From positions 434,001 through 498,000 of the forward strand of contig MU858051.1 of assembly GCA_033297075.1 (NCBI GenBank): a DNA stretch of 64,000 nucleotides, given 5' to 3'. The DNA is from Rhypophila decipiens (Eukaryota; Ascomycota; Sordariomycetes; Sordariales; Naviculisporaceae). This document shows positions 1-10,523 of this stretch, piece by piece. Position 1 is the stretch's first letter. Each line of letters begins with the position of its first letter. Below the pieces are notes generated by a model. The model was not told where the DNA came from, did not search any database, and saw only the letters and a program-made list of their open reading frames with translations. Made by a program: the position numbers and the translations under genes.

Positions 1-501
1 TCGATTGCAAAGACCTGGAGATGGCTGTTGATGGTAATGGTGGGGGTGCTTGAAAAGTTGAGCTCGAAAAAAAATTGTGCCCAGCGTGGGATAGAGATGG
101 CGCTGGTCCCTGTCAACTAGCCCCACCTGTACTTGCCGCCATGACCATGGATTCACACTGTGCAAAATGAATTTGGGAAGGCAACGAAAGACATTGTCGA
201 GCAGGTTTGTGCTTGCATTGTTTATTCATCCTGACATCACAACTCCTTCCTAAACAATCCTTTGTTTTGCCAGCACAAGTCAAACGAGCAGCAGGGTAAC
301 TCCTTCGTGTTTTACCCTCGTCTTCCTTCTCCGAACCTCACACGGTGCGGAACACCTGCAGCGACCCACCATTGACAAGCGGCCCCACCAAAATTTATTG
401 GTACGGAAATGCTGCATCGAGCTTTCGCAAACCATCCTGTCGCGAAGCCATCAACCTAAACACAAGGCTGAACCAAAACCAAAAACACCAACACCAACAA
501 A
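1..501. other. Left-edge intergenic sequence and RRP40 leader
   Basis: No reading frame with recognisable protein features was found here. The last ~150 bases are A/C-rich and run into the RRP40 start codon, so they are probably its promoter-proximal region and leader. Confidence 0.5.
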
Positions 502-1327
502 ATGGAGACACAATCCCAATCATTCGTCGTTCTCCCCGGGGACGCAATAGACCCTTCCATAATCCCAACCACCAAAACCAAACCCCTCCGCCTAGGTCCC
601 GGCCTCCGACACATCCCACCGAGCGAGATCGTGCCCACCGTAAGCGGGAAGCTCATCGTCGACCCGCGGAAAAACTCCATGTGGGTAGAATACAATTCAC
701 ACCGCGTAAGCTCCTCCTCCCCTTTTCCTTTCCCTATCCCATCCCCCTTTCCCCCCCCAAAAAAAACTAACAATCTCAATATTCCAGTACATCCCCTCCC
801 AAAACGACCTAATAATAGGCCAAATCGCGAGAAACGCGGCAGACTTCTACTACGTCAACATAAGCCCCTACAACTCAAACGCAACCCTCCCCCACCTCTC
901 CTTCGAGTCGGCGACCAAGAAGACCCGTCCCCAGCTTGCACCCGGCCAGTTGATCTACGCCCGTGTGACCCTCGCGAATAAACACATGGACGCCGAGCTA
1001 GAATGCGTATCTTCCACCACGGGCAAAGCAGAAGGTCTGGGACCGATCACGGGGGGCATGGTATTTGATATTTCGCTGGGGTTCGCAAGACGACTTCTTA
1101 TGGCGAAAAGTAAAGATGAGGGGGGGCTGCAAGTTTTGGAGTTGTTGGGGGAGGAGGGGCTTGCGTTTGAGACTGCTGTTGGGAGGAATGGCAAGGTCTG
1201 GGTGGGCAGTGATAGCCCCAAGATTGTCATTATTGTTGGACGGGCGCTGAAGGAGACGGATGAGGGGGATTTGGGTGTTGATGCGCAGAAAAAGTTGGTT
1301 AAGCGGTTGATGAGGGATATGAGATGA
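502..1327 (+). CDS. RRP40: Exosome complex cap subunit Rrp40 (EXOSC3 family)
   Basis: RNA-binding cap protein of the 3'-5' RNA exosome, acting in rRNA, snoRNA and mRNA processing and decay in nucleus and cytoplasm. Two exons, 502-705 and 788-1327, are separated by an 82 nt intron (GTAAG...CCAG) in phase 0, giving 247 aa, close to the ~240 aa usual for the family. The order fits Rrp40: an N-terminal beta domain, an S1-type region just after the splice site (DLIIGQIARNAADFYYVNIS), and a C-terminal KH-type region with GRNGKVWV at about residues 200-207, the family's G-x-N-G signature. The ATG is the first in frame and follows an A-rich leader. No neighbouring gene overlaps it. The identification rests on motifs read by eye and is strong. 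Confidence 0.93.
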
Positions 1328-2304
1328 AGCAGGAGAACCGATTTACCAAAGGAGCGATGATACAACATCAAGGTTCATGTAAAATCATGTCCGGGGCAAA
1401 GACCTCTCCTTACGGAAGGTAAGGACGGTTGAACTTGCAGATTTGCGATGATCAATGCGCATCATGGGGTCACGATTTTGACCCTTGAGGAGAGGCAATG
1501 GTCATAAGAAACAGCCATATGCTCAGGGTTGAGCTGAGGTCTATCGCGGGAATGGCTTCTCACCGAGCTGAAACACGTTCAACTGATTGATACCCCTGAA
1601 ACAATAGACATAAGAGAAGACCAAGTCACATTTGAACTTCCCAGCGAGGTTGACTGGCATTGTATTTTTTTTGGCAAGTAAATAAAAATGGGTAGATCGC
1701 TAGCTATTTAACCCAAAAGTTCGCCTATGAGACTAAAAGTCTGGAATATCTATATGTCATGTAGATAGCTGAGGAATACTTTTTCCTCCTACAGTAAAGC
1801 GTTTTAGCCAAAAGAGAACGTGTTAGCACAGACTCGTAATCTGTCCGAGCCATATACAAGTTGCCCAGCAAGTAAATAAGCCCACCCGTTCCGTTCACCA
1901 CCGTCTCTATAATACATCCATCCCTAAAGATCGGCCTTGCCCCAGCGCAAGGCTGGGTATGTCAAGAATTATAAAACGCAATCAGATGAAATGATTGGCG
2001 TAACATGGCAGGATTTGTTCCGTCCAAATGGATTTTGGACTGTGTACCGTTCCATGAATAAATATGTCGACAAATGTGTCGACAAACCGGCTCACTAGGC
2101 CGGACCTAATGGTGACTGGCTGTGATGTAGAAGGTAAACACAGTGCACTGTCTCGGATCGGCGTGACAGTTTATGACCATAATCGTCAACCGTCGAATAC
2201 GTCCAAGAGCCTTATCCAGCCAGGCTCAGCACATTAGGTCCTTCGAACAGCTCCTTGGGTTCGAAGATATCAAAATGAGGAAACGCCAGTTGATTGAAGT
2301 CCTC
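1328..2304. other. Intergenic region between RRP40 and the zinc-finger gene
   Basis: Nearly 1 kb between two convergent genes, holding both 3' ends. It includes a small direct repeat around 2068-2085 (two copies of TGTCGACAAA). No RNA gene or coding frame was seen. Confidence 0.5.
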
Positions 2305-4344
2305 TCAGGTGTTGCCCATTAGCTCGTCGACATATTGTGGCCCTGGGTCGGAGTCGGGGGTGATGCGATGCTTGTTCATAATGTGCCTTCTCCAGTTATC
2401 CTTTCTGGGAAAAGACTTTCCGCCCTGTCTGGAGTAGGGACAATCCGGCTGGGTGCAATAAAACTTCCGCGTCTTGTTGTGTTTGTCATTGATGTGACGA
2501 TCGAGATGGGTCTTGGTTCCAAATTTCATTGTGCATCCTGCATGGGGGCACTCGTGTGGCCTGTCGTGATAACGTTTGTGATGGCTGCAGATATTTGTTA
2601 GCAATAAGAAGGGATCCAACGAACAGGTAAGCACGTACTTCAATTTGTGTATTTGGTCAAACACCCGATGGCACTGGTCACATGCAAACGCCCTGGGCGA
2701 GGTCCCCAGTTGCCCTGCGTTCTTAGGATCAAAGTCTGATCTTGGTGAAGGGGATGCAGTATAAGGTTCAGTGAGCCGAGTGTCGGGGGTGTTTGTTGCC
2801 GAGAGATCAGAGGAGGCGGGAGGCGTCGAGAAATCAGACATATCGAACTCGTTTTCAGCGATGAAGCTATCCATATCAAAATTTTCGATATCCAGGCCAT
2901 TGATCTCGATTTCGGGTGGTGAATTATACTCTGGTTGTGATTCTGGTTCCGGGCTAGGGTCCGTCTTCATGACGGGCGTTTCGTCCACGGTTGGCAATGG
3001 TGGAGTATAGAACGTATCGGGAGGGGGTGAGGCCTCCATCTTGATTATCTCTTGCCTCAACATCCAAGCGTTCTCGGTATCCGTCGTCGGCTTCATGAAT
3101 TCCATGGGGTTTCCGCTTGGGCCAATGGAAAGTTGTAGTGGAGGGCTGGGAATGTCGGACACAATCGTGGGAGGTGGAAGGCTATCCGTTCGCTGGAGGG
3201 GACCGCCAGGAAACTTCTTGCCAAAAAGTGAGCTTTGCCTGCTGAAAGTCTTTGACCCGCCGGGGGTGACTGTCTTGTCGCTGTCGGGTGATATCGCGTC
3301 TGGGTCTTCAACAATTGGTCGATTGCTCATGAACGGGGCGACATCCGCCTGAACTGGTGAGACGGGGCTAAGGGGTGCGAAGAAGGGTTGAACGGGCGGT
3401 ACGATTGTAAGGCCAGTGGTTGCAGGCGCGGGAGCTGGTGCAGAGGAAGTGGGCAGGTAACTTTCTTGTGGTTCGTCGCTCAGGTAAGGATGGTAATAAG
3501 ACCAAGCTTCGCCTCGTACCTCGGTGTCGATGCTGAATACTGGTGCTGCTGGTTGCGCCTGGGGCGTGATGTCCGAGATGAGAGAAGGTGACCGGGTGCC
3601 CTCTAGCGTCGAGCGCCGACTGTCACGACGGTGATGCCCCGACTGGCGTCGTATGAAGCCGCGAATGGACTCGGGGATGTTGGAGAAGCGGCGGTGGGTA
3701 CTCGACTGTTCAAGTGACTCTGGTTCTTCAGTGATGCCGTTGGATGTGATGTCACGGTTAGAGTCTGTGAGGCTCAGTTCGCGGGTGATGTCTCGACCAA
3801 CGGTGCCTATCGAACCGAGGCGTGACTTGGATCGAGAAGTTGAGTCGGTCGATGATGGAACGGGACCAGCTGGCGCTGAGGTGAGGATGTTGGACGGGGC
3901 CGACCTTGTGGTTGGTGAGATGGGAGGTGAGATGGGTGATGGAAGTCCCTGTTGGATGGCAACGGTGGAAGTGTCGAGTGGCGGTTGATGAGGCTTTTGA
4001 TGATCGAGTGAGGCCGCCTTCTGAGGATCATCAGGGCCGTCACCCACCGGGGCCCCATTGAATCCATAATCAGGGACCGGAACGGAGTGATCAGTTGACA
4101 GTCTCTTGACGGCATGTTCCATGTCCGGGTGAATGGGGCCTCCGGGGCCTTGGCCGAGCTCTGCCTGGGCAGAATCGCCATGTTGCTGGACTCTTCTGCG
4201 AGCGCGAACAATGAAGGGAAAAGCACACAAGATGATCAAAACAGCACCGACGACCGACCCGATCACAGCCCCAGCAATCGCGCCGCCGGAGAGGGAACTG
4301 GATCGGGCGGCGATGACCGACCGCTCAGAGAAAAGGGTCGCCAT
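2305..4344 (-). CDS. C2H2 zinc-finger protein with N-terminal transmembrane segment
   Basis: Likely DNA-binding regulator, possibly membrane-tethered. Exons 4344-2639 and 2584-2305 flank a 54 nt intron (2585-2638, GTACGT...GCTAAC...CTGCAG); the product is 661 aa. Splicing is supported by structure: the joined codon (AAC) restores a canonical first finger, C-x2-C-x3-F-x5-L-x2-H-x3-H. Fingers two (C-x4-C-x12-H-x4-H) and three (C-x4-C-x15-H-x4-H) follow, all within residues ~553-642. Residues 21-46 form a Gly/Ala/Val/Ile-rich hydrophobic helix followed by RARRR, which predicts N-out/C-in insertion with the fingers on the cytosolic side. The long middle is Ser/Pro-rich and acidic, with low complexity. 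The ATG has a good context (CGAAATGG). A frame upstream (to ~4711) could hide another 5' exon, but no convincing splice pair was found. The family was not recognised further. Confidence 0.85.
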   Translation of the reverse strand: MATLFSERSVIAARSSSLSGGAIAGAVIGSVVGAVLIILCAFPFIVRARRRVQQHGDSAQAELGQGPGGPIHPDMEHAVKRLSTDHSVPVPDYGFNGAPVGDGPDDPQKAASLDHQKPHQPPLDTSTVAIQQGLPSPISPPISPTTRSAPSNILTSAPAGPVPSSTDSTSRSKSRLGSIGTVGRDITRELSLTDSNRDITSNGITEEPESLEQSSTHRRFSNIPESIRGFIRRQSGHHRRDSRRSTLEGTRSPSLISDITPQAQPAAPVFSIDTEVRGEAWSYYHPYLSDEPQESYLPTSSAPAPAPATTGLTIVPPVQPFFAPLSPVSPVQADVAPFMSNRPIVEDPDAISPDSDKTVTPGGSKTFSRQSSLFGKKFPGGPLQRTDSLPPPTIVSDIPSPPLQLSIGPSGNPMEFMKPTTDTENAWMLRQEIIKMEASPPPDTFYTPPLPTVDETPVMKTDPSPEPESQPEYNSPPEIEINGLDIENFDMDSFIAENEFDMSDFSTPPASSDLSATNTPDTRLTEPYTASPSPRSDFDPKNAGQLGTSPRAFACDQCHRVFDQIHKLKYVLTCSLDPFLLLTNICSHHKRYHDRPHECPHAGCTMKFGTKTHLDRHINDKHNKTRKFYCTQPDCPYSRQGGKSFPRKDNWRRHIMNKHRITPDSDPGPQYVDELMGNT

Positions 4345-5977
4345 TTCGGCGCTGACCGCTTGATCTCAATCGCCAACTGTGGTGAATCAAGAAAAACGAT
4401 GCTATGGGATTGGAGATTTGTTGGAGTTGGGAAAGAAGATCAAGTGGCAGTCGAGTGCTATGGGCGGCCAAGCCACGATGGGAAGTCCTCTGTCTTGGCT
4501 GCTGATCCACAGAACGAGGCGGTGCTAGCTTCGTGGCGGGCCGACCGACAGCAAGTATATCATCAGCATGAGAAGTCGGGAACTGGGCTTCCGTGCTGTT
4601 GTTTACAGAAAGGGGGCTGTGAATATGAAAATCCGGGGTTGCTGCGGATTGGCCGTGGATCGAATTGAGCAATGCTGTGAGGTATATGGATACATGACGT
4701 TGAAGTCTCACTTGCGATGGTGATTTGAGCAGAAAAAAAAGAAGAGGTGGGATGGGGATATCGACTTCAAGGTAAGAAACGGGTGGCCATTTTCTTCCTT
4801 CATGTTGTGCCTCTAGGTGCTAAAGTCTTAGCAAATTAACGCTCTTCAGCCTCACTGGTAGCTCGTTCTTTAGCGACGACGACCTAGGCCATTTTGGGGA
4901 CCTCATGCAACCTGCATACCGTTGTCGAATGAGGGGCAGAGGTTTGGAAGGTTGGAAGGTTGGAAACTGACAGCGGGGGTTGGTCCAGTCATCAGTGGTT
5001 GCAGTTGTTCGAAACGTGAACCAGTTGGCTGGGGGCCGGGGATGTTTGTCGGAGGGTGCAGCGGGTTGCCTCAAAGTTCAGGTTGTTGGCCTGCGATTGA
5101 GTCCCACAGTGAGGAAGGAGATAGATGCATCGTCACTGCCAAGTGTCATGGAACTGCTCAAGTCCAGAGTACACCTTCCCTGCTCCTGCGTTCTGTACTC
5201 CATACCCATTATTTGCACCTGCAGACTTTGAGGAACTGGTATTCTTTGCAAGGCAGATAACTTGTACAGATACGCATTAACCGCACCCGCATGCCCATGG
5301 TCAAAGGTCAGCTTGACCAGCATCGCGGCCCAGAGGAGAGGCCTCTTTCTAGGTAGTGATAGAGGCTTGAATTCTGCACGAGAATGAGTTTCTTTTAGTA
5401 AAGAAGCAAGAGTGGTGGATAATTGCGGTCCTGTGCCTCTTTTGGGCCACAGCATTCTCTGAAATCCTCAACATATCCTAGATATTGTCCTTCAAGGTTC
5501 TCGAGGAAGCACAGAGCTCCTCAGCTGGTAATCTTTTACATGTAGACACCAGGCTGTCAGTTCGATCATTGGTAGGCATGATTGTCAAGGCGGATACATA
5601 AATCGATGACGTTTGAGGTAACCAAAGGAATGAATGAATATCAATCGCTCAGTTATGTCAAATGGCCTACATATGGTTATAATTATGCTCAACTTGAGAA
5701 TTCAGATCAGAGGTTCGGATGGCCGCAGCAATCCCAGGGTTGAGGATTTCCCTTGGCTGCTGCGGCCTCCCGCTGCGTCTCCGCACAAGCTAATCTTTAG
5801 CGGCTCCGTGACGCTGTCTTTGGCGGGGCCTGCCCCACATTTACAGATATTTTGTTTATCCTTGTTTAATTCTCTGATGCATCGACCGCTGCGGCTCTTT
5901 GTAAATCTTAACACATCCCCAGCACAACTGCAGCCTCAGTTGTCAAAGCCCGACGAACCGACATTGACTCTCCAACC
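4345..5977. other. Divergent intergenic region, zinc-finger gene / REX1
   Basis: About 1.6 kb shared upstream of two divergently transcribed genes, so both promoters should lie here. Only short frames without protein character were seen. No RNA gene or repeat was recognised. Confidence 0.5.
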
Positions 5978-8185
5978 ATGGGCAAGAGAAACAAGAACAG
6001 GAACAAGAACAAGACCGAGTCCCCGTCTAGCGGCAGCGGCGCTGGGCTCATGGAGGCAGTCGCCCATTTCCTCACTGAAGCCAACATGCAGCAAACCACG
6101 GTTCCTCACCCTGCTGGGAAGGTCACTTCTTCTTCTCGGACGCCTAGTGAGTCTTCGGGCAGTAAGAAACGGTCCAGTCCCCACGATGAAGCTGGAAGCG
6201 ACAAAGATGACGGCTGGCAGACCATCCAGAACGGTCGGCCTGTGAAGAAGCATAAGAAAGTACCTACCACAGACTCTTCCCGCTACCCTGCCTTCATCTT
6301 TTCACAGCAGGCAAGACTTCAGTCAAAAGTCAACCTCTCACAGATCCGGGACTTGATTCTGTACTTGTTTGCCAATGGCACCGCGCCGCAGTGGATCTCG
6401 GTCAAGCATCGTCCCGAGTTCAGAAAGGTCGTCACCATCATGGTGCCGGGCTTGGAGGAGGCAATGTTCAAGGCGAAGGTGGACTTTTCAAAATACAGCG
6501 ACCTCACTCCAGATCAAGCGATCAACCGAGTCGCGTCCGCTACTTCTCCAGATGATTACTATCCTCGAGCACTGAAGAAGGAGCAGCTCCCCGAGATTCT
6601 CGGCCCATTTGCCGACATGTTTCCGCACTTGTGGCCAGTGAGAGCACCCGGCGATGACAAGTATGCAAGACTTCATTCCCCAATTCAGACAATGCTCACG
6701 GCTCCCAATCCAAAGAGCGAGGAGAAGAAGTCGGGTGCAAAGCCTGTCTCAGACCCCCACGGATGGAAGGACCAAAGAACACGCATCACAGAGTTCTTGG
6801 CCACACCAGAGGAACTTTTGGAGCATGGCTTTCCCGAACATCCTGCTCTTCTCCCCGAAGGTGAGCGCAGAGACAACTTCAAGGACCCTGAAGGTTGGGT
6901 CCATAGCAGGATTCAGACATTTGAGGAAGGAAATGTGCCTGAAAGCGAAATCGAACAAGGTAGCATTACTGCCGGCCGACGGGTTCTCGCCCTCGACTGC
7001 GAGATGTGCATGACAGGGGACACGGAGTACTCCCTGACCAGAATCAGCCTCGTTTCGTGGGACGGCGAGGTTGTCATGGACGAGCTTGTCAAACCAGAAA
7101 AGCCTATCATCAACTACGTTACCCAGTTCTCGGGTATCACCAAAGAAATGATCGATCCTGTCACAACCACTCTAAAGGACATCCAAGCTCGGCTACTGGA
7201 CTTGTTGACGGCGCGCACAATTCTTGTGGGCCATTCGCTGGATTCCGACTTGAAGGCGATGCAGTTAGCACATCCCTTCATCGTCGACACATCGATTGTT
7301 TACCCCCATCCACGCGGGCCTCCTCTCAAATCATCTCTGAAATGGCTGGCTCAGAAGTATCTCAACCGAGAGGTCCAGAAGGGTCACGGAACGACAGCTG
7401 GACATGACAGCATAGAGGACGCCAAGACTTGCCTCGATCTCGTCAAGAAGAAATGCGAGAAGGGTAAAAATTGGGCGACGGGTGAATCTCAGGGCGAGAA
7501 CTTGTTCAAGCGCCTCGCCCGTGCCGGAACCGCTTTCCGTGCTACCGCCGGACCGGAAGCCACGGGCGGACTACCGACGGGCAAGTCGAGCACGGCCATT
7601 GACTGGGGCGACATCACGAGGAGTGCCTGCAACGCCGCCACCTTCAAGATCCCATGCAACACAGACGCCGAAGTCGAGGCTGGCATCTTGCGCGCAGTCA
7701 AGGGCGACCCCGACGGACTGGAGATCCCAGCTGGCGGGACCGACTTTGTCTGGGCTCGCATGCGGGAACTCGAGGCGCTCCAGGGGTGGTGGAACCGCAA
7801 CAAGTTTGGGTCAGACGAGTACGGTGGGCCGCCGCCTGCTGATCCTGCTGATGCCGAAATGCCCGCCAACAACGACGTCATGGGCGGCACTTCAACTGCA
7901 TCAGTCTCGCCTCTGGAAGAATGTCTGGCAACTCTCGCCCAGCGACTCAAGCGCATCCACGACGCTCTGCCGCCTTGCACCGCATTCTTTGTCCTCAGCG
8001 GCTCTGGAGACCCAAGAGAGATGAGTCGCCTACAGGCTATCCAGACCCAGTTCAAGAAGGAGTATAACACACCCGGCTCGAAGTGGGACGAACTGAGCGT
8101 CAAGTGGACCGACGCGGAGGATCAGGCTCTGCGCAAAGCTGTGCGTGTTGCTAGATGTGGTATTGGGTTTATGACGGTGAAATAA
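5978..8185 (+). CDS. REX1: REX1/RNH70-like RNA exonuclease (DEDDh)
   Basis: 3'-5' RNA exonuclease of the Rex1/REXO1 group, which trims 5S rRNA, tRNA and other structured RNA 3' ends in the nucleus. It is one uninterrupted exon of 735 aa starting at CCATGG. The N-terminus is basic (KRNKNRNKNK), consistent with nuclear or nucleolar targeting. The exonuclease domain spans about residues 335-490 and shows every DEDDh position: D340 and E342 in ALDCEM, D422/D424 in GHSLDSDLK, H476 and D481 in GHDSIEDA. The C-terminal ~240 residues resemble the extension of fungal Rex1 homologues and have no further motif I can name. The exact paralogue (Rex1 rather than Rex3/Rex4) is inferred from length and the ALDCEMC context. 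Confidence 0.92.
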   Translation: MGKRNKNRNKNKTESPSSGSGAGLMEAVAHFLTEANMQQTTVPHPAGKVTSSSRTPSESSGSKKRSSPHDEAGSDKDDGWQTIQNGRPVKKHKKVPTTDSSRYPAFIFSQQARLQSKVNLSQIRDLILYLFANGTAPQWISVKHRPEFRKVVTIMVPGLEEAMFKAKVDFSKYSDLTPDQAINRVASATSPDDYYPRALKKEQLPEILGPFADMFPHLWPVRAPGDDKYARLHSPIQTMLTAPNPKSEEKKSGAKPVSDPHGWKDQRTRITEFLATPEELLEHGFPEHPALLPEGERRDNFKDPEGWVHSRIQTFEEGNVPESEIEQGSITAGRRVLALDCEMCMTGDTEYSLTRISLVSWDGEVVMDELVKPEKPIINYVTQFSGITKEMIDPVTTTLKDIQARLLDLLTARTILVGHSLDSDLKAMQLAHPFIVDTSIVYPHPRGPPLKSSLKWLAQKYLNREVQKGHGTTAGHDSIEDAKTCLDLVKKKCEKGKNWATGESQGENLFKRLARAGTAFRATAGPEATGGLPTGKSSTAIDWGDITRSACNAATFKIPCNTDAEVEAGILRAVKGDPDGLEIPAGGTDFVWARMRELEALQGWWNRNKFGSDEYGGPPPADPADAEMPANNDVMGGTSTASVSPLEECLATLAQRLKRIHDALPPCTAFFVLSGSGDPREMSRLQAIQTQFKKEYNTPGSKWDELSVKWTDAEDQALRKAVRVARCGIGFMTVK

Positions 8186-8631
8186 GGAGGACGTTAAGGA
8201 GAAAATGGAAGTATTGAGCGAATTACGACGATTTGTAGCTATGAGTTACTTGAATTCACTGTAATGGTGATGGCGATCTTGCTATATGGCTAGTTCGAGG
8301 ACGACTGTTTTCATAGCGAACAACACAACAACAGGGACGGTAGATAACCCATTTGGTACCTGGCATGTTGCTTTGCCATGTGCCCTGATATGACCTTGCT
8401 GCTCTTCGACTTGGTGGGAAACCTACCGTACCTACTTGGGATAGTCAACCTAGCCACCCACCTTGTTGCTACGGGGACCGACCGTCACGACAATGAATAA
8501 AATTAAAAAGAAATGCGCAAATATGGGCTTCATCGCACAAAGTTGGCATTATCCTCCATGAACCAAACATGCACCGAAATACACATTATCAATTTCAATT
8601 TACCTGCCTAACCATGACATCTAGCAGCATG
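8186..8631. other. Convergent intergenic region, REX1 / GAD
   Basis: Both genes end here. AT-rich sequence with an AATAAAATTAAAA stretch near 8497 could carry a polyadenylation signal. Nothing else was seen. Confidence 0.5.
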
Positions 8632-10523
8632 CTAACAAACAGACCGATGAATACCTTCATCCATCCTCTTGCCCTGTCCCATAAACTTTTCGACAACCTT
8701 CTCCTTCTCCTTGGCCTTCCCTTCGGCATCGTGACGCAACTTGGGTGTCCGCTTGTACTGCCCCCGAACCAAGGTATTCATATCAATCTCGTCGTGTTCC
8801 ATCAACTGCTCGGTGACCTGCACCAGATCCGTGACAAGCTTGTCAAGCAGGTCAAAGGACATGCTGTTCCTCACTACCACTCTCAGGATCTCTGTCTGGG
8901 ACTCGTTCGGCGGGAGGGCGTAGTTGGGTATGATCCACTGACGGGCGCGCATCAAGACGGATATAGTTTCCTGCTTGATGTGGGGATATTTATTTTTGAA
9001 CTGGTCGGTTAGGTGGAATGCTACGACTGGCAGGCCGGGGATGTAGTTTGCTGATGTTATTTTCTGTTCACCTTCCTGCTGCTTGCTATCCCCATTCCCG
9101 TTTCCGTTGGTTGGGGAAGAGGAGGAGGCGGGCTTGTGGATCTCGCTAACGCAGGTATACCACCCCGTTGCCTCGAGGGATTTGGACAAGAGGCGGGCGT
9201 TGGCGAGGCAGTTCTCCATCACCTCGCGGTACCCGTTGAATCCTAGGTGGATGAGGTTGAAATACTGGACTATGACTTGGGCTCCGGGGCGGGAGAAGTT
9301 CAGAGTGAAGGATTGTTCTGTCCCGCCTAGGTAGTGCAGCTCAAAGATTAGGTCTTTGGGCAGGTAGGACTCGTCGCGCCAGATTATCCAGCCTAGGCCG
9401 GCTGATACTAGGCCGTATTTGTGGCCCGAGGTGTTGATTGACTTTACGCGGGGGAGCTCGAAATTCCTGCAATAAAAGGGCTAGTAAGAACTACTGCTTC
9501 AGGAACTGAGAAAGAGAAATCTGGAAAGGGAGTACGAACCATTTCTTATCCCCGGTGCCGGCATACGTAAAAGGGGCGATAAAGCCACCGCTTGCGGCAT
9601 CAACATGAATGGGAATATCATGGCCCGTCTTCTCCTCAAACTCATCCAACACCTTGGAGATATCCTCGACCGGCTCGTAATGGCCCGTGTAGGTAGATCC
9701 CAGAATGACAAACACGCCAATGGTATTCTCGTCGATGTTATTCCGCACCGACTCAGCATCGAGATGAAAGCCATGCTTGGCCGAGACAGGAAGAACCCTC
9801 GCCTCGACATCAAAATACCGAGCGAATTTCTCCAGCGCAACCTGGGCGTTGGCGCCCATGAGGATATTGGGCTTGAGCGTATCTTTGCCCGCTGCCCGGC
9901 GACGTTCTTGCCAGCGGCGCTTCATGGCCAGTCCGCCGAGGTGGATCGCCTCGGAGGACCCGACGGTGGGGGCGCCGATGGCTTTCTCGCCCTTTTGGAC
10001 GCCCCAGAGGTGGGCGAGGATGCTGACGCAGCGCTCGCTCATGGTCAGCATGGCTGGGTATTCGTCGTTGTCGGAGAGGTTCTTGACCATGTTCTCCATC
10101 ATTAGCTGCTCGGCGCGCTCTTCTATGTTTGTGTTTACGAAGCTGTTCAAAGTTATGGTCAGATTGAGTTCGTCTCGAATTTGCCATGTGATGGTTTGAG
10201 AAAGAAGATGAGGGGACCGTACCTGGCGAGGTTCAGAGTTGGTCGGCCATCTAGGTTGAGTTCATCTTTGATCATGGAATAGACCGTGTCCGCAGGAGCC
10301 CCTTCTTTGGGGATGTTGTACTTGGGTATGTCTCGCTGGCTGGCATAGGCAGAGCTGTAGGGGGTGAGGTGAGGACCTTGATGGCCACGATTCCGTGGGT
10401 GGTTGTCATTGTCGCTCAGGTGGTGGATGATATCCTCGGGGTCGACCTGTGATGATCGTCAGTCTAGAATTCCGGAGATAAGAGGCATATGTTGGCGGGA
10501 CGTACGTGGCGGGCCAACGACAT
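8632..10523 (-). CDS. GAD1: Glutamate decarboxylase (PLP-dependent)
   Basis: Converts L-glutamate to GABA and CO2, the entry step of the GABA shunt, in the cytosol. Four exons: 10523-10506 (18 nt), 10446-10223, 10142-9540 and 9466-8632, giving 559 aa. All junctions keep frame, and the joined W in KKW|NFELPRVKSIN matches the conserved core of the family. The PLP-binding lysine is K298 in SGHKYG, and HVDAASGG provides the cofactor-pocket aspartate. The acidic HHLSDNDNHP region near the N-terminus is typical of fungal GADs. The first exon codes only MSLARH. The C-terminus carries the NYALPPN region and a Lys-rich tail. It is divergent from the 2-methylcitrate dehydratase gene across 1.1 kb. The enzyme class is certain; the gene symbol is by homology. 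Confidence 0.95.

Noticed and set aside
4325..4711. 128-codon minus-strand frame upstream of the zinc-finger gene, with a weak signal-peptide-like start
   Set aside because: No splice donor/acceptor pair joins it convincingly to the next exon, and the ATG at 4344 has good context; treated as leader sequence.
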